64,000 nt of DNA from Mangrovimonas spongiae. GTDB lineage: Bacteria; Bacteroidota; Bacteroidia; Flavobacteriales; Flavobacteriaceae. Below the pieces are notes generated by a model that saw only the letters and a list, made by a program, of their open reading frames with translations, did no database searches and was not told the DNA's origin. Location: the NCBI RefSeq assembly GCF_003944795.1, contig NZ_RWBG01000001.1, positions 682,001 through 746,000 of the forward strand. The letters run 5' to 3'. This document shows positions 9,488 to 17,716 of this stretch, in pieces. The position numbers and the translations under genes were made by a program. Within the stretch, counting starts at the first letter, position 1, and each line of letters starts with the position of its first letter.

Positions 9488-10486
9488 ATGAGTATTATTT
9501 CGGTTTCAGAAAAATTGGGTGTGCCAAAATACAAGCAGATAGTATCTTCGATAGAAGATGGACTGTCTAGCGGATTACTTAAAAAAGGCGATAAATTACC
9601 ATCTATAAATAGTATTCGGAATAAATTTGATTTGTCTCGAGACACCGTTTTAATGGCTTTTAACGAGTTAAAGATGCGTGGTATTGTCGAGTCGATTTCT
9701 GGAAAAGGCTATTATGTAAAAAGTGAAGATATAGGTGTTAAACAAAAGATTTTTTTGTTGTTTGATGAATTAAATGCTTTTAAAGAGGAGTTGTATTATG
9801 CTTTTTTACAAGAATTGGATGACGACATTCAAGTCGATATTTTCTTTCACCACTTTAGTTTTAATGTATTTCAAAAACATATTTACGATAGCATAGGCAA
9901 TTATAATTATTATGTTGTAATGCCTGCAAACTTACCAGATACTCATTTAGTCTTGGATAAATTACCAGAGGATAAGGTGTATCTTCTTGATCAAACATCA
10001 AAAGAGTTAGCACATTTTCCATCTGTTCATCAAAATTTTGAAGAAACAATTTTTAGTAATCTTAAGGATGCTTTTCATCTCATTGAAAAATATGAGAAAA
10101 TAACCTTGTTGTTTTCAGACATAAAACAGCCAAAAGGGGTGATAAGCGGTTTCCAGAAATTTGAGAAATCGGTAGATTTTCCTTGTGATATTATAGACTC
10201 GTTAAAGTATAGAGACATAAAAAAAGGTGAAGTTTATGTGGTTTTAGACGATCGTGATTTAATTTTTTTAATTAAAAAAATCAAAGAACAAAACTACAAG
10301 GTTGGTGAAGATGTAGGTATTATATCGTATAACGACACGCTTTTAAAGGAAGTTGTAGAAAATGGGATTACGACTATTTCAACCGATTTTAAAACTATGG
10401 GAAAACGATTGGCACAAATGCTTGCCAATAATGAAAAACTAAATGTAGAAAACCCCAACACATTAATTATTAGGAACTCATTATAA
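9488..10486 (+). CDS. GntR-type transcriptional regulator with sugar-binding-like C-terminal domain
   Basis: 332 residues. The N-terminal 78 are a GntR winged helix: PKYKQIVSSIEDGL, GDKLPSINSIRNKF, SRDTVLMAFNELKMRG and GKGYYV. The rest (about 85-332) resembles the periplasmic-binding-protein fold used by LacI/AraR-type regulators (GEDVGIISYND, TTISTDFKTMGKRLAQML) rather than the FCD or UTRA domains of most GntR proteins. It probably senses a sugar and controls both this gal operon and the divergent GH53-GH2 operon through the tandem repeat at 9452-9470. The start is fixed by the position of the helix and by the -7 box directly upstream. Its stop overlaps galM by one base (TAATG). Confidence 0.85.
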   Translation: MSIISVSEKLGVPKYKQIVSSIEDGLSSGLLKKGDKLPSINSIRNKFDLSRDTVLMAFNELKMRGIVESISGKGYYVKSEDIGVKQKIFLLFDELNAFKEELYYAFLQELDDDIQVDIFFHHFSFNVFQKHIYDSIGNYNYYVVMPANLPDTHLVLDKLPEDKVYLLDQTSKELAHFPSVHQNFEETIFSNLKDAFHLIEKYEKITLLFSDIKQPKGVISGFQKFEKSVDFPCDIIDSLKYRDIKKGEVYVVLDDRDLIFLIKKIKEQNYKVGEDVGIISYNDTLLKEVVENGITTISTDFKTMGKRLAQMLANNEKLNVENPNTLIIRNSL

Positions 10487-11352
10487 TGATAGATAACACC
10501 GAACATATAAAAACGATAGTTTTAAAAAACCAAGAAGCTAATACTTATGCCGAAGTAGATCTATCTTTTGGTGCTGCCTTAAAAAATCTTGTTTTACAAG
10601 GGGAAACTATTATTTCAAAACATAATAAAAAGCCCTTTGCTTCATCGATTTTGTTTCCTTTTCCAAACCGTATTAAGAATGGAGAATATAAGTTTAATGA
10701 TGAGTTGTATCAATTGGAAAAAGGGTCACCCGATATCGATTCGCATAATGCCATTCATGGGTTGGTGTTTAATAAAAATTTCACGATTGAAAGGCAAACT
10801 GAAAATGAAATTGCCTTAACCTATTCGCAACAAACACTAGAAAAAGGCTTTCCTTTCACGTTTGATATTTCGGTTACATATACATTGACAATGTCGGTAT
10901 TTCATATAGAAGTTGTAGTGGTAAACACCGATAGTAAGGCGTTTCCATTTGCTTTAGGTTGGCATCCGTATTTTGAAACGTCAAATTTAGAGAATAGTGA
11001 GTTGGCAATAAAAAGTACTGAAAAATTTTTAGTTGATGATAGAATGATTCCTAATGGGAAAACGGCAATCAATTGGAATGACTTTGAGACAATAAACAAT
11101 CAAGCATTTGATGACTGTTTTAAATTGTCTTCAAATGAAATTCAGCTTAAAACACCAGATTATCAAATTAAAATAAGCAGTTCGTCCAAAAATAATTATT
11201 TGCAGCTGTATACGCCAGAAGACCGACAATCTATGGCCATAGAGCCACAAACAGCACCAGCTAATTGCTTTAATACACAAGAAGGACTTCAAATACTGCA
11301 ACCAGACGACGTTTATAAATTACAATGGACCGTTGAATTAGAAGGCAAATGA
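10486..11352 (+). CDS. galM: Aldose 1-epimerase (galactose mutarotase)
   Basis: 288 residues, about the usual length for the shorter GalM family, with no signal peptide, so cytoplasmic. Catalytic residues are visible: H91 in NAIHGLV, H160 in LGWHPYF and E253 in AIEPQTAP. It converts beta-D-galactose to the alpha anomer used by galactokinase. It shares TAATG with the upstream gntR stop and overlaps galK by ATGA, so the three are translationally coupled. Confidence 0.9.
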   Translation: MIDNTEHIKTIVLKNQEANTYAEVDLSFGAALKNLVLQGETIISKHNKKPFASSILFPFPNRIKNGEYKFNDELYQLEKGSPDIDSHNAIHGLVFNKNFTIERQTENEIALTYSQQTLEKGFPFTFDISVTYTLTMSVFHIEVVVVNTDSKAFPFALGWHPYFETSNLENSELAIKSTEKFLVDDRMIPNGKTAINWNDFETINNQAFDDCFKLSSNEIQLKTPDYQIKISSSSKNNYLQLYTPEDRQSMAIEPQTAPANCFNTQEGLQILQPDDVYKLQWTVELEGK

Positions 11353-12497
11353 ATACAGAATTAACAGCTTATATAACAAAACAATTTCAGGAGAATTTTG
11401 GTGAAAATCCATTGATTATACATTCTCCTGGACGCATTAATTTAATAGGAGAACATACCGATTATAATGAAGGATTTGTGTTTCCCGCAGCTATAAATAA
11501 AGGTATTGTTACGGCTATTGGTAAAAGCAATAATTCAACTTGTAAAATTGTTGCTAGCGATTTGGAAGAAACCTATGAGTTTGCATTAAATGACATAAAG
11601 CCCATTCCAAATGGTCAATGGCGTAATTATATTATTGGTGTGGTAGGAGAATTGCAAAAGCGTGAGATTAATATTAAGCCTTTTAATGTTGTGTTTGGAG
11701 GTGATATTCCTAAAGGTGCTGGATTGTCATCTTCTGCAGCCTTAGAAAACAGTATTGTTTTTGGTTTGAATGAATTGTTTCAACTGGGATTAACTAAAGA
11801 AGAAATGATAGACATTTCCCAAAAAGCCGAACACAATTATGTTGGTGTTCGTTGTGGTATTATGGATCAATATGCTAGTATGTTTGGTGAAAAGGATCGC
11901 GCTTTATTGCTAGACTGTAGAACATTACAAGCTAAAACTTATCCTTTGGAGTTTAATGATTATCAAGTGATGTTAATAAACACAAACGTAAGTCATAATT
12001 TGGTAGATGCCGAGTATAATGATAGAAGAGCCGTTTGCGAGAAAGTAGCTTCCTTATTAAATGTTGATTTTTTAAGAGACGCTACAGAAGCAACTTTAGC
12101 GACTATTAAAAATCAACTCTCAGAAAGCGAATATCAAAAAGCATTATATGTTATTCAAGAAAATAAACGTGTTCTTGATGCTGGAGGGTTCTTGAAAAAA
12201 GGAGATATTAAAGGCTTTGGCGATTTGTTGTTTAAAGCACATTATGGGGCGCAACACCAATTTAAAATAAGTTGTAAGGAATTGGATTTTTTAGTTGAAC
12301 AAGCAAAAGAAAATCCAAACGTTATTGGTGCAAGAATGATGGGTGGTGGTTTTGGAGGTTGTACCATAAATATTATCAAAAAAGCAGCTGTAAATACATT
12401 TTCAACCCTTATTTCTAAAACATATAAAACACAGTTTAATAAAGATTGTTCTATTTATTTTGTTGAATTATCGCAAGGAACGCACCGTATAAATTAA
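11349..12497 (+). CDS. galK: Galactokinase
   Basis: 382 residues, the usual length. All three GHMP motifs are present: the galactokinase signature GRINLIGEHTDYNEG (28-42), the ATP loop PKGAGLSSSAALE (121-133) and the C-terminal GGGFGGCTI. The catalytic base D173 sits in CGIMDQYASMFG. It phosphorylates alpha-D-galactose to galactose-1-phosphate, the substrate of galT nine bases downstream. Confidence 0.96.
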   Translation: MNTELTAYITKQFQENFGENPLIIHSPGRINLIGEHTDYNEGFVFPAAINKGIVTAIGKSNNSTCKIVASDLEETYEFALNDIKPIPNGQWRNYIIGVVGELQKREINIKPFNVVFGGDIPKGAGLSSSAALENSIVFGLNELFQLGLTKEEMIDISQKAEHNYVGVRCGIMDQYASMFGEKDRALLLDCRTLQAKTYPLEFNDYQVMLINTNVSHNLVDAEYNDRRAVCEKVASLLNVDFLRDATEATLATIKNQLSESEYQKALYVIQENKRVLDAGGFLKKGDIKGFGDLLFKAHYGAQHQFKISCKELDFLVEQAKENPNVIGARMMGGGFGGCTINIIKKAAVNTFSTLISKTYKTQFNKDCSIYFVELSQGTHRIN

Positions 12498-12506
12498 AAA
12501 TTAGTT

Positions 12507-13535
12507 ATGGAAAATATCCAAGAATACTCACATAAACGTTACAACCCATTAACAGGTGAATGGGTGTTAGTCTCGCCGCATCGTGCTAAAAGACCTTGGC
12601 AAGGGCAGGAGGAAGAACCTAGTAAAGAACAACGACCGTCTCATGACCCAACTTGTTATTTATGTGCAGGAAATAAGCGTGCCAATGGAGAAACAAATCC
12701 AGATTATAATGATGTTTATGTTTTTGTAAACGATTTTTCAGCACTTCAAAAAGATTCTAAGCAGTTTACAGTTAACGATGGTTTAATTAAAGCGGAAGCC
12801 GAACAAGGTATTTGTAAAGTGATTTGTTTTAGTCCTGACCATTCCAAATCTTTGGCCGATATGAACGTGAAAGATATTCAAAAAGTAATTCACACTTGGC
12901 AAAACGAATATGTAACGTTAGGAAAGCAGCCTAATATAAATTATGTGCAAATTTTTGAAAATAAAGGTGCTGTTATGGGATGTAGTAATCCGCATCCACA
13001 TGGTCAAATTTGGAGTCAATCAACTTTGCCTAATGAAGTTGTAAAAAAAGATAATCAGCAAAAAGCATATTTTAAAACGCATCAAAAAACCTTGCTTCAA
13101 GATTATTTAAAGCAAGAATTAAAACTTAAAGAACGTCTTGTTTTTGAAAATAGAGCGTTTGTGGTTTTAGTGCCTTTTTGGGCTGTATGGCCTTATGAAG
13201 TGATGATTGTTCCTAAACAACCACAAGAAGACATAACCAAATTACCACGGGAAGAAACTATTTTGTTTGCCGAAGCTATTTCAGTGTTAACTAAAACTTA
13301 CGATAAGTTATTTAACACATCTTTTCCTTATTCTAGTGGAATTCATCAAGCACCAACAAATGGCGAAGATAACGACCATTGGCATTGGCATATGAGTTTT
13401 TATCCGCCCTTATTACGTAGTGCTACTGTAAAGAAGTTTATGGTAGGTTACGAAATGTTTGGCATGGCACAACGTGATATAACCCCAGAAACCGCCGCAA
13501 AAACATTAAAACATTTAGCCGATAATTTATATTAA
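12507..13535 (+). CDS. galT: Galactose-1-phosphate uridylyltransferase
   Basis: 342 residues, full length. The catalytic HPH triad is in GCSNPHPHGQIW with H165 as the expected uridylylated His. CYLC (50-53) and the late NDHWHWHM segment fit the metal-binding and second HIT-fold motifs. It exchanges UDP between glucose and galactose-1-phosphate. It ends the gal operon; galE and a galactose transporter are not in this window. A strong bidirectional terminator follows. Confidence 0.95.
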   Translation: MENIQEYSHKRYNPLTGEWVLVSPHRAKRPWQGQEEEPSKEQRPSHDPTCYLCAGNKRANGETNPDYNDVYVFVNDFSALQKDSKQFTVNDGLIKAEAEQGICKVICFSPDHSKSLADMNVKDIQKVIHTWQNEYVTLGKQPNINYVQIFENKGAVMGCSNPHPHGQIWSQSTLPNEVVKKDNQQKAYFKTHQKTLLQDYLKQELKLKERLVFENRAFVVLVPFWAVWPYEVMIVPKQPQEDITKLPREETILFAEAISVLTKTYDKLFNTSFPYSSGIHQAPTNGEDNDHWHWHMSFYPPLLRSATVKKFMVGYEMFGMAQRDITPETAAKTLKHLADNLY

Positions 13536-13544
13536 TAAGAAACA

Positions 13545-13573
13545 AAAAGCTTCAACGTATAGTTGAAGCTTTT
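13545..13573. terminator. Bidirectional intrinsic terminator between galT and the alpha-amylase gene
   Basis: Perfect 12-bp stem AAAAGCTTCAAC / GTTGAAGCTTTT with a 5-base loop, T-rich on both strands. It separates the convergent galT and amylase genes and probably serves both. Confidence 0.85.
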
Positions 13574-13608
13574 CTTTACTCAAGACAATAATTGTTTTTA
13601 AAGTTTGC

Positions 13609-16485
13609 TTAGAACTTTACAAGCTTAGTGGTTTTTATAGCTCCTGAGTTGTTTTGTGCTTTCACGATATATAAACTTTTAGCAAGATTGGAAATATTGA
13701 AGGCGTGATTTTTTGAGAAATTGCCGTTAAATTCTTGTACAATTTTTCCATTTAAGTCTATAATCTTTACATTATTTACTTCTGTGTTTATATAAAACGC
13801 ATCGTTTGCTGGATTAGGATAAATAGAAAGTGGTTGTTGTCTCACATCGTCAATACTTAATGTAGATGTGGCATTACCATAAATTCTAAATTGTCCAGCA
13901 GGAATACTTATCGTAGCGGTTGTACTAGTCACGTTAATTGAAGTGTTTCCTGTTTCGTCCATTAAATCGTACCAAGTTCCTGTATAAGGGAAATCTGGAA
14001 CAATATTTTGGGTGGTTACGCCAAAGTTGGCCAAAATCACAACATTTTTTAATTCGTTAGCAGGAATATTATCATCCCAAATATAAATTCTAGGTGTTGT
14101 ATTGCCAGAGTTTATAGCGTAATCGCCTTCAAAAACAGCTTCGTTAATTTTTAAATAGTTTAGCCTTGCCCAATCGTTATAAATTTGACTTCTATTGGCA
14201 TCACTTAACCAGTTATTAGTCCATTGCGGCTGTGGTTTTGTACTTAATTTACAATCGCCATCATTGTTGCCGTCGTAGTCGGTGTTTACAGAGCCATTAT
14301 CACAAGTCCAAATAGAAACATCCATACCTAAATCGGCAAAATGCCAAATCATTTTTGGTCCTGGAATAGTTAAAGAAATAGCACCAATAGACGACATTCT
14401 TTCTAGAGCCGTGTTTAAGTTAGTAACATCGTATCCGCCACTACTGTTTCCAAATTGAAGCATTTCGTACATAATACGGTCTTTATCGTGACTTTCTGGA
14501 TAACCAAGTGCTCTTTTTTCTGTAAAACCATTTGCTACGTTGCCCATAGCGTTGATGTTTCCTGAATTTCCTTGAGCAAGGTTTTTATAATCGTTCCATA
14601 TTTCTTTCCACATCATAATACCTTTACCTTCATTTATACGGTAATTGGCCCATTGTTGTTCTTCGGAAGTGCCTCCAAGATGCTCAAAAATTACATAATG
14701 ATCAGGATCTAAACTCCAGCTATAATCTGCATAAGATTTTAAAACATCTACACGATCTTGTTGATAAGAGTTCGTACAGTTTTCATCACTTTCAGAACAG
14801 TTTTGTGTAAATCCTTTGGTTAAATCCCAACGGAAACCGTCAATATTGAATTCTTCAATCCAATGCTTAACAACACGTTGTACATAATATTGTGTTCTGG
14901 ATTCTTGGTGATTAAAATCGTTACCTACGTTGTAACTGTGTCTAGGTGTTTGATTAAAATAAGGATTTTCGCTACTTGGTCCGCCCCAGCCATCGCCATC
15001 GGGATCGTCCATCCACATTCTAACCATTGGGTTTCTACCAAAAGCGTGATTTAAGGCGACATCTAAAATAACAGCAATATCGTTTTGGTGGCATACATCG
15101 ATAAACTCTTTAAGTTTATCCTTTGTTCCATAAAATTTATCTAAAGCCATATGAAATGACGTATTATACCCCCAACTTTCATTCCCTTCAAACTCCATAA
15201 CAGGCATTAATTCAATAGCATTAATGTTAAGATTTTTGAAGTAATCAATTTTGTCGATTAAATCTTGGAAGTTTCTGTCGCTGTCAAAATCACGAATAAG
15301 AACTTCGTAAATAATAAGGTCTTCTTTTTTTGGTTTTTGAAAATTGGTTACTTGCCAATTATATGGTATTTGTCCAGTTTTTAAAACCGTAACTTCGCGT
15401 TCTTGCCCTGTGGGATAAGAAGGTATGTTTGGATAAGTAGTTTCTGGAATCCAAGGATCATCGTAAGGTGATAATACAAGTGTGGAAAATGGATCAGCCG
15501 TTTTAACTAACTTTGGAGAGCCTGAAACAGGAGATATGGCACCTACCCAATATTGGTATGTATAATTTGTTTCTGGTGTTAACCCTGTTAATTCAACCCA
15601 AAACTTTCCTGTACTAGAGTCTTTTTTCATTGCATGAGATGCTGTAGGCTCCCAATTGTTGAAGCTACCTGCTATATAGACGAAGTCTTTATTTGGTGCA
15701 TCTAATACTAAAGTAGCTTTTGAATTATCAACTTCGTCATAATTTATACCATTTTCTAAATCAGCTGGCATATCTTCAGTATTACTATTGTTTACAAAAA
15801 TTGTAAATACTTTAGTGATTGTAGAACCATTTTGAGTGATTACTAATTCGCAATATTGATTTTCAGTTAAACCACTAAATAAATAACCGTTATAAAAAGT
15901 AGTATTGTTTTGGGTATGGACACTTACTCCATTTGCAAAAAGCTCATAGTTTGCAGGGCCTCCAGAGTTTTGTGCCAAAATTTGAGTGCCACCACCATTA
16001 TCTACTACTATAATTCCATTAGATGAATTGGAAGGATTAATCATGGTAACTTGGAAAGTTCCTACATTGAAGAAAAAATCGGTACACCCACTTGCTTTCA
16101 TTTCTTCAGTACCATCTTCATTTCTAAAAACTAATCCCATTTTAGTTGCTTGAGATGCTTCGGAAGTAGATAATGAAAAATAAGTCTCAGGTGTAATACT
16201 AATGCTCCAAGTTCCATCTTGGTTATCGGTCATTTCTCCTATGCCATCATCTTCTCCCCAATTACCAATAACATTAAACCCCCAAGGATCACTGTCATCA
16301 CCAATACCAGCATGCATATATACTTTTGTAGGATTATTAATGCCATTACAGTCAGTATCTGAGCTGTTTAAATCAACAGTTATATTTATGGACTCATCAA
16401 CTTGAAATGGAGACGGAGCTATTGTTACCTGTGAGTAAGAAACTGCATAGGCAAACAGAATTAAAATAAGTAATTTTTTTTTCAT
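13609..16485 (-). CDS. Secreted alpha-amylase, GH13, with T9SS type A sorting domain
   Basis: 958 residues. It begins with a cleavable signal peptide (about 1-18, ending SYSQ), followed by two beta-rich starch-binding-like modules (about 19-240) and a CBM48-like module with FVYIAGSFNNWEP (about 250-340). The GH13 barrel spans about 380-800: DVALNH (region I), GFRWDLTKG with nucleophile D554, VIFEHLGG with acid E601 and SHDKD with D667. Region IV has Ser where Asn is more common (NHD). The last 70 residues (889-958, from YPNPANDAFY to TTKLVKF) are a type A T9SS signal, so the protein should be exported to the surface or medium. It is the last gene of the susCDE operon, 85 bp after susE with a hairpin between, and plays the part of SusG as the extracellular starch-cleaving enzyme. 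Confidence 0.93.
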   Translation of the reverse strand: MKKKLLILILFAYAVSYSQVTIAPSPFQVDESINITVDLNSSDTDCNGINNPTKVYMHAGIGDDSDPWGFNVIGNWGEDDGIGEMTDNQDGTWSISITPETYFSLSTSEASQATKMGLVFRNEDGTEEMKASGCTDFFFNVGTFQVTMINPSNSSNGIIVVDNGGGTQILAQNSGGPANYELFANGVSVHTQNNTTFYNGYLFSGLTENQYCELVITQNGSTITKVFTIFVNNSNTEDMPADLENGINYDEVDNSKATLVLDAPNKDFVYIAGSFNNWEPTASHAMKKDSSTGKFWVELTGLTPETNYTYQYWVGAISPVSGSPKLVKTADPFSTLVLSPYDDPWIPETTYPNIPSYPTGQEREVTVLKTGQIPYNWQVTNFQKPKKEDLIIYEVLIRDFDSDRNFQDLIDKIDYFKNLNINAIELMPVMEFEGNESWGYNTSFHMALDKFYGTKDKLKEFIDVCHQNDIAVILDVALNHAFGRNPMVRMWMDDPDGDGWGGPSSENPYFNQTPRHSYNVGNDFNHQESRTQYYVQRVVKHWIEEFNIDGFRWDLTKGFTQNCSESDENCTNSYQQDRVDVLKSYADYSWSLDPDHYVIFEHLGGTSEEQQWANYRINEGKGIMMWKEIWNDYKNLAQGNSGNINAMGNVANGFTEKRALGYPESHDKDRIMYEMLQFGNSSGGYDVTNLNTALERMSSIGAISLTIPGPKMIWHFADLGMDVSIWTCDNGSVNTDYDGNNDGDCKLSTKPQPQWTNNWLSDANRSQIYNDWARLNYLKINEAVFEGDYAINSGNTTPRIYIWDDNIPANELKNVVILANFGVTTQNIVPDFPYTGTWYDLMDETGNTSINVTSTTATISIPAGQFRIYGNATSTLSIDDVRQQPLSIYPNPANDAFYINTEVNNVKIIDLNGKIVQEFNGNFSKNHAFNISNLAKSLYIVKAQNNSGAIKTTKLVKF

Positions 16486-16500
16486 ATTGTTTTTTTAAAC

Positions 16501-16539
16501 AATAAAAGGTCATGTGGAAAAACCTCATAACCTTTTATT
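16501..16539 (-). promoter_or_regulatory. 17-bp imperfect hairpin between susE and the amylase gene
   Basis: Arms 16501-16517 and 16523-16539 pair at 15 of 17 positions around a 5-base loop; the outer ten pairs (AATAAAAGGT / ACCTTTTATT) are perfect. It lies inside the operon, with no U-run of the normal kind after it, so partial termination, RNA processing or mRNA stabilisation is more likely than full termination. Confidence 0.6.
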
Positions 16540-16570
16540 TTCATAATAATATTATAATTTAGATATATTC

Positions 16571-17701
16571 TTATTCTACTGGGATTAAAATATAACCACC
16601 ATCTAAATCATTAAACCAAATGTTATAGATGCCTGCTGTTACAGGGATGTTGGCACCATCTAGAGTTCCAAAACCACTTAAGGGAGTATTATTACCCCAA
16701 TTGGTAGCCCAATCGTTTTCAGCTCTAAATTTCATTTCACCATCACCTATTTCAACGTCATTCATGTACCAGATATGAGGGTCAAATGTAGATTGCGTCA
16801 TGTCAGTGTCTGCGTCCCATCCGCCTACAGTTGCATCACCAATAATGCCTATTGTTGTATAGTCTGTAGCGGCAGAAGCATCATACGTATCTAATGTATA
16901 TGTCATAGCATCTGTATCTAATGTAAATTCATAATATCCACTATCGGTAATTGGGAAAGCGGTAGGGTCGCTCCCTGTACCATCGTTTACAGCAGCTTCA
17001 CCTGTACTGGCTCCAACACCCCATTGAGGTTGCCATTGTCCTAAGACTTCTAATAGTTTAAAGCCTTCTCCGCCACCAACAAAATAGCCTCTAAAAGTGT
17101 ACATATTTTCATTATCAGCATGTCTTATTATTGCAGGGTTATTATTGTTTTCACTCCATCCAGGTGCAGTTGCATCACCTACTAAATATAAATCTTTTAG
17201 TACTGGTTCAACAGTTTCGTCTCCTCCAATTAGAACTAGAGTTAATGCTTGAGATTCTGAAGTTAATTCAATGTCAGAGTCAGATCCAACATAGGCTCTT
17301 ACTCTAAAATATACCTCACCTGTATCTGGCATATCTTCCGTATCAGGATCGTTATCTAAACCAGCTTCTTCTGCGTAGTTTAGTAAGTCACCTATTGTAA
17401 CTGCGTACTCATTTGCGGAGGTTGTTCCAATAATTTCCATGTCGCTAAAATCACCAGTTATAGATTTCTGGATATCATAGCTAACATTTGTTTGAACATC
17501 AAAATTAGCATTGTCCCAAGTAAATCTTTCACCTAGATTGCTTGAAGTAGCAGTAGTTAAAACATATTCAGATGAGAATGAGTTTGTAAAAGAAAAGTCT
17601 CCTACAGGTTGAGCTATGTAAGATAAGTTATCATCATCTTGACATGAATAAAAGCCAAGTAAGCTCAAAAAAAGTAATGTTAAAATTTTTATTTTTTTCA
17701 T
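16571..17701 (-). CDS. susE: SusE/SusF-type outer-membrane starch-binding lipoprotein
   Basis: 376 residues with a lipoprotein signal ending GFYSC (Cys20), followed at once by QDDD, which resembles the acidic surface-export signal of Bacteroidota lipoproteins. An N-terminal SusE-like domain (about 30-155, with ENTR-like repeats of Ig type) is followed by two starch-binding modules, the first starting at LYLVGDATAPGW and the second at IGIIGDATVGGW. The second shows GEMKFRAENDWATNWG and GANIPVTAGIYNI, the aromatic-rich surface that grips amylose helices in SusE/SusF. It lies 15 bp after susD and would hold starch near the transporter. The family call is firm; whether it is E or F is not. Confidence 0.88.
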   Translation of the reverse strand: MKKIKILTLLFLSLLGFYSCQDDDNLSYIAQPVGDFSFTNSFSSEYVLTTATSSNLGERFTWDNANFDVQTNVSYDIQKSITGDFSDMEIIGTTSANEYAVTIGDLLNYAEEAGLDNDPDTEDMPDTGEVYFRVRAYVGSDSDIELTSESQALTLVLIGGDETVEPVLKDLYLVGDATAPGWSENNNNPAIIRHADNENMYTFRGYFVGGGEGFKLLEVLGQWQPQWGVGASTGEAAVNDGTGSDPTAFPITDSGYYEFTLDTDAMTYTLDTYDASAATDYTTIGIIGDATVGGWDADTDMTQSTFDPHIWYMNDVEIGDGEMKFRAENDWATNWGNNTPLSGFGTLDGANIPVTAGIYNIWFNDLDGGYILIPVE

Positions 17702-17716
17702 CGTATTAAATTTTAA

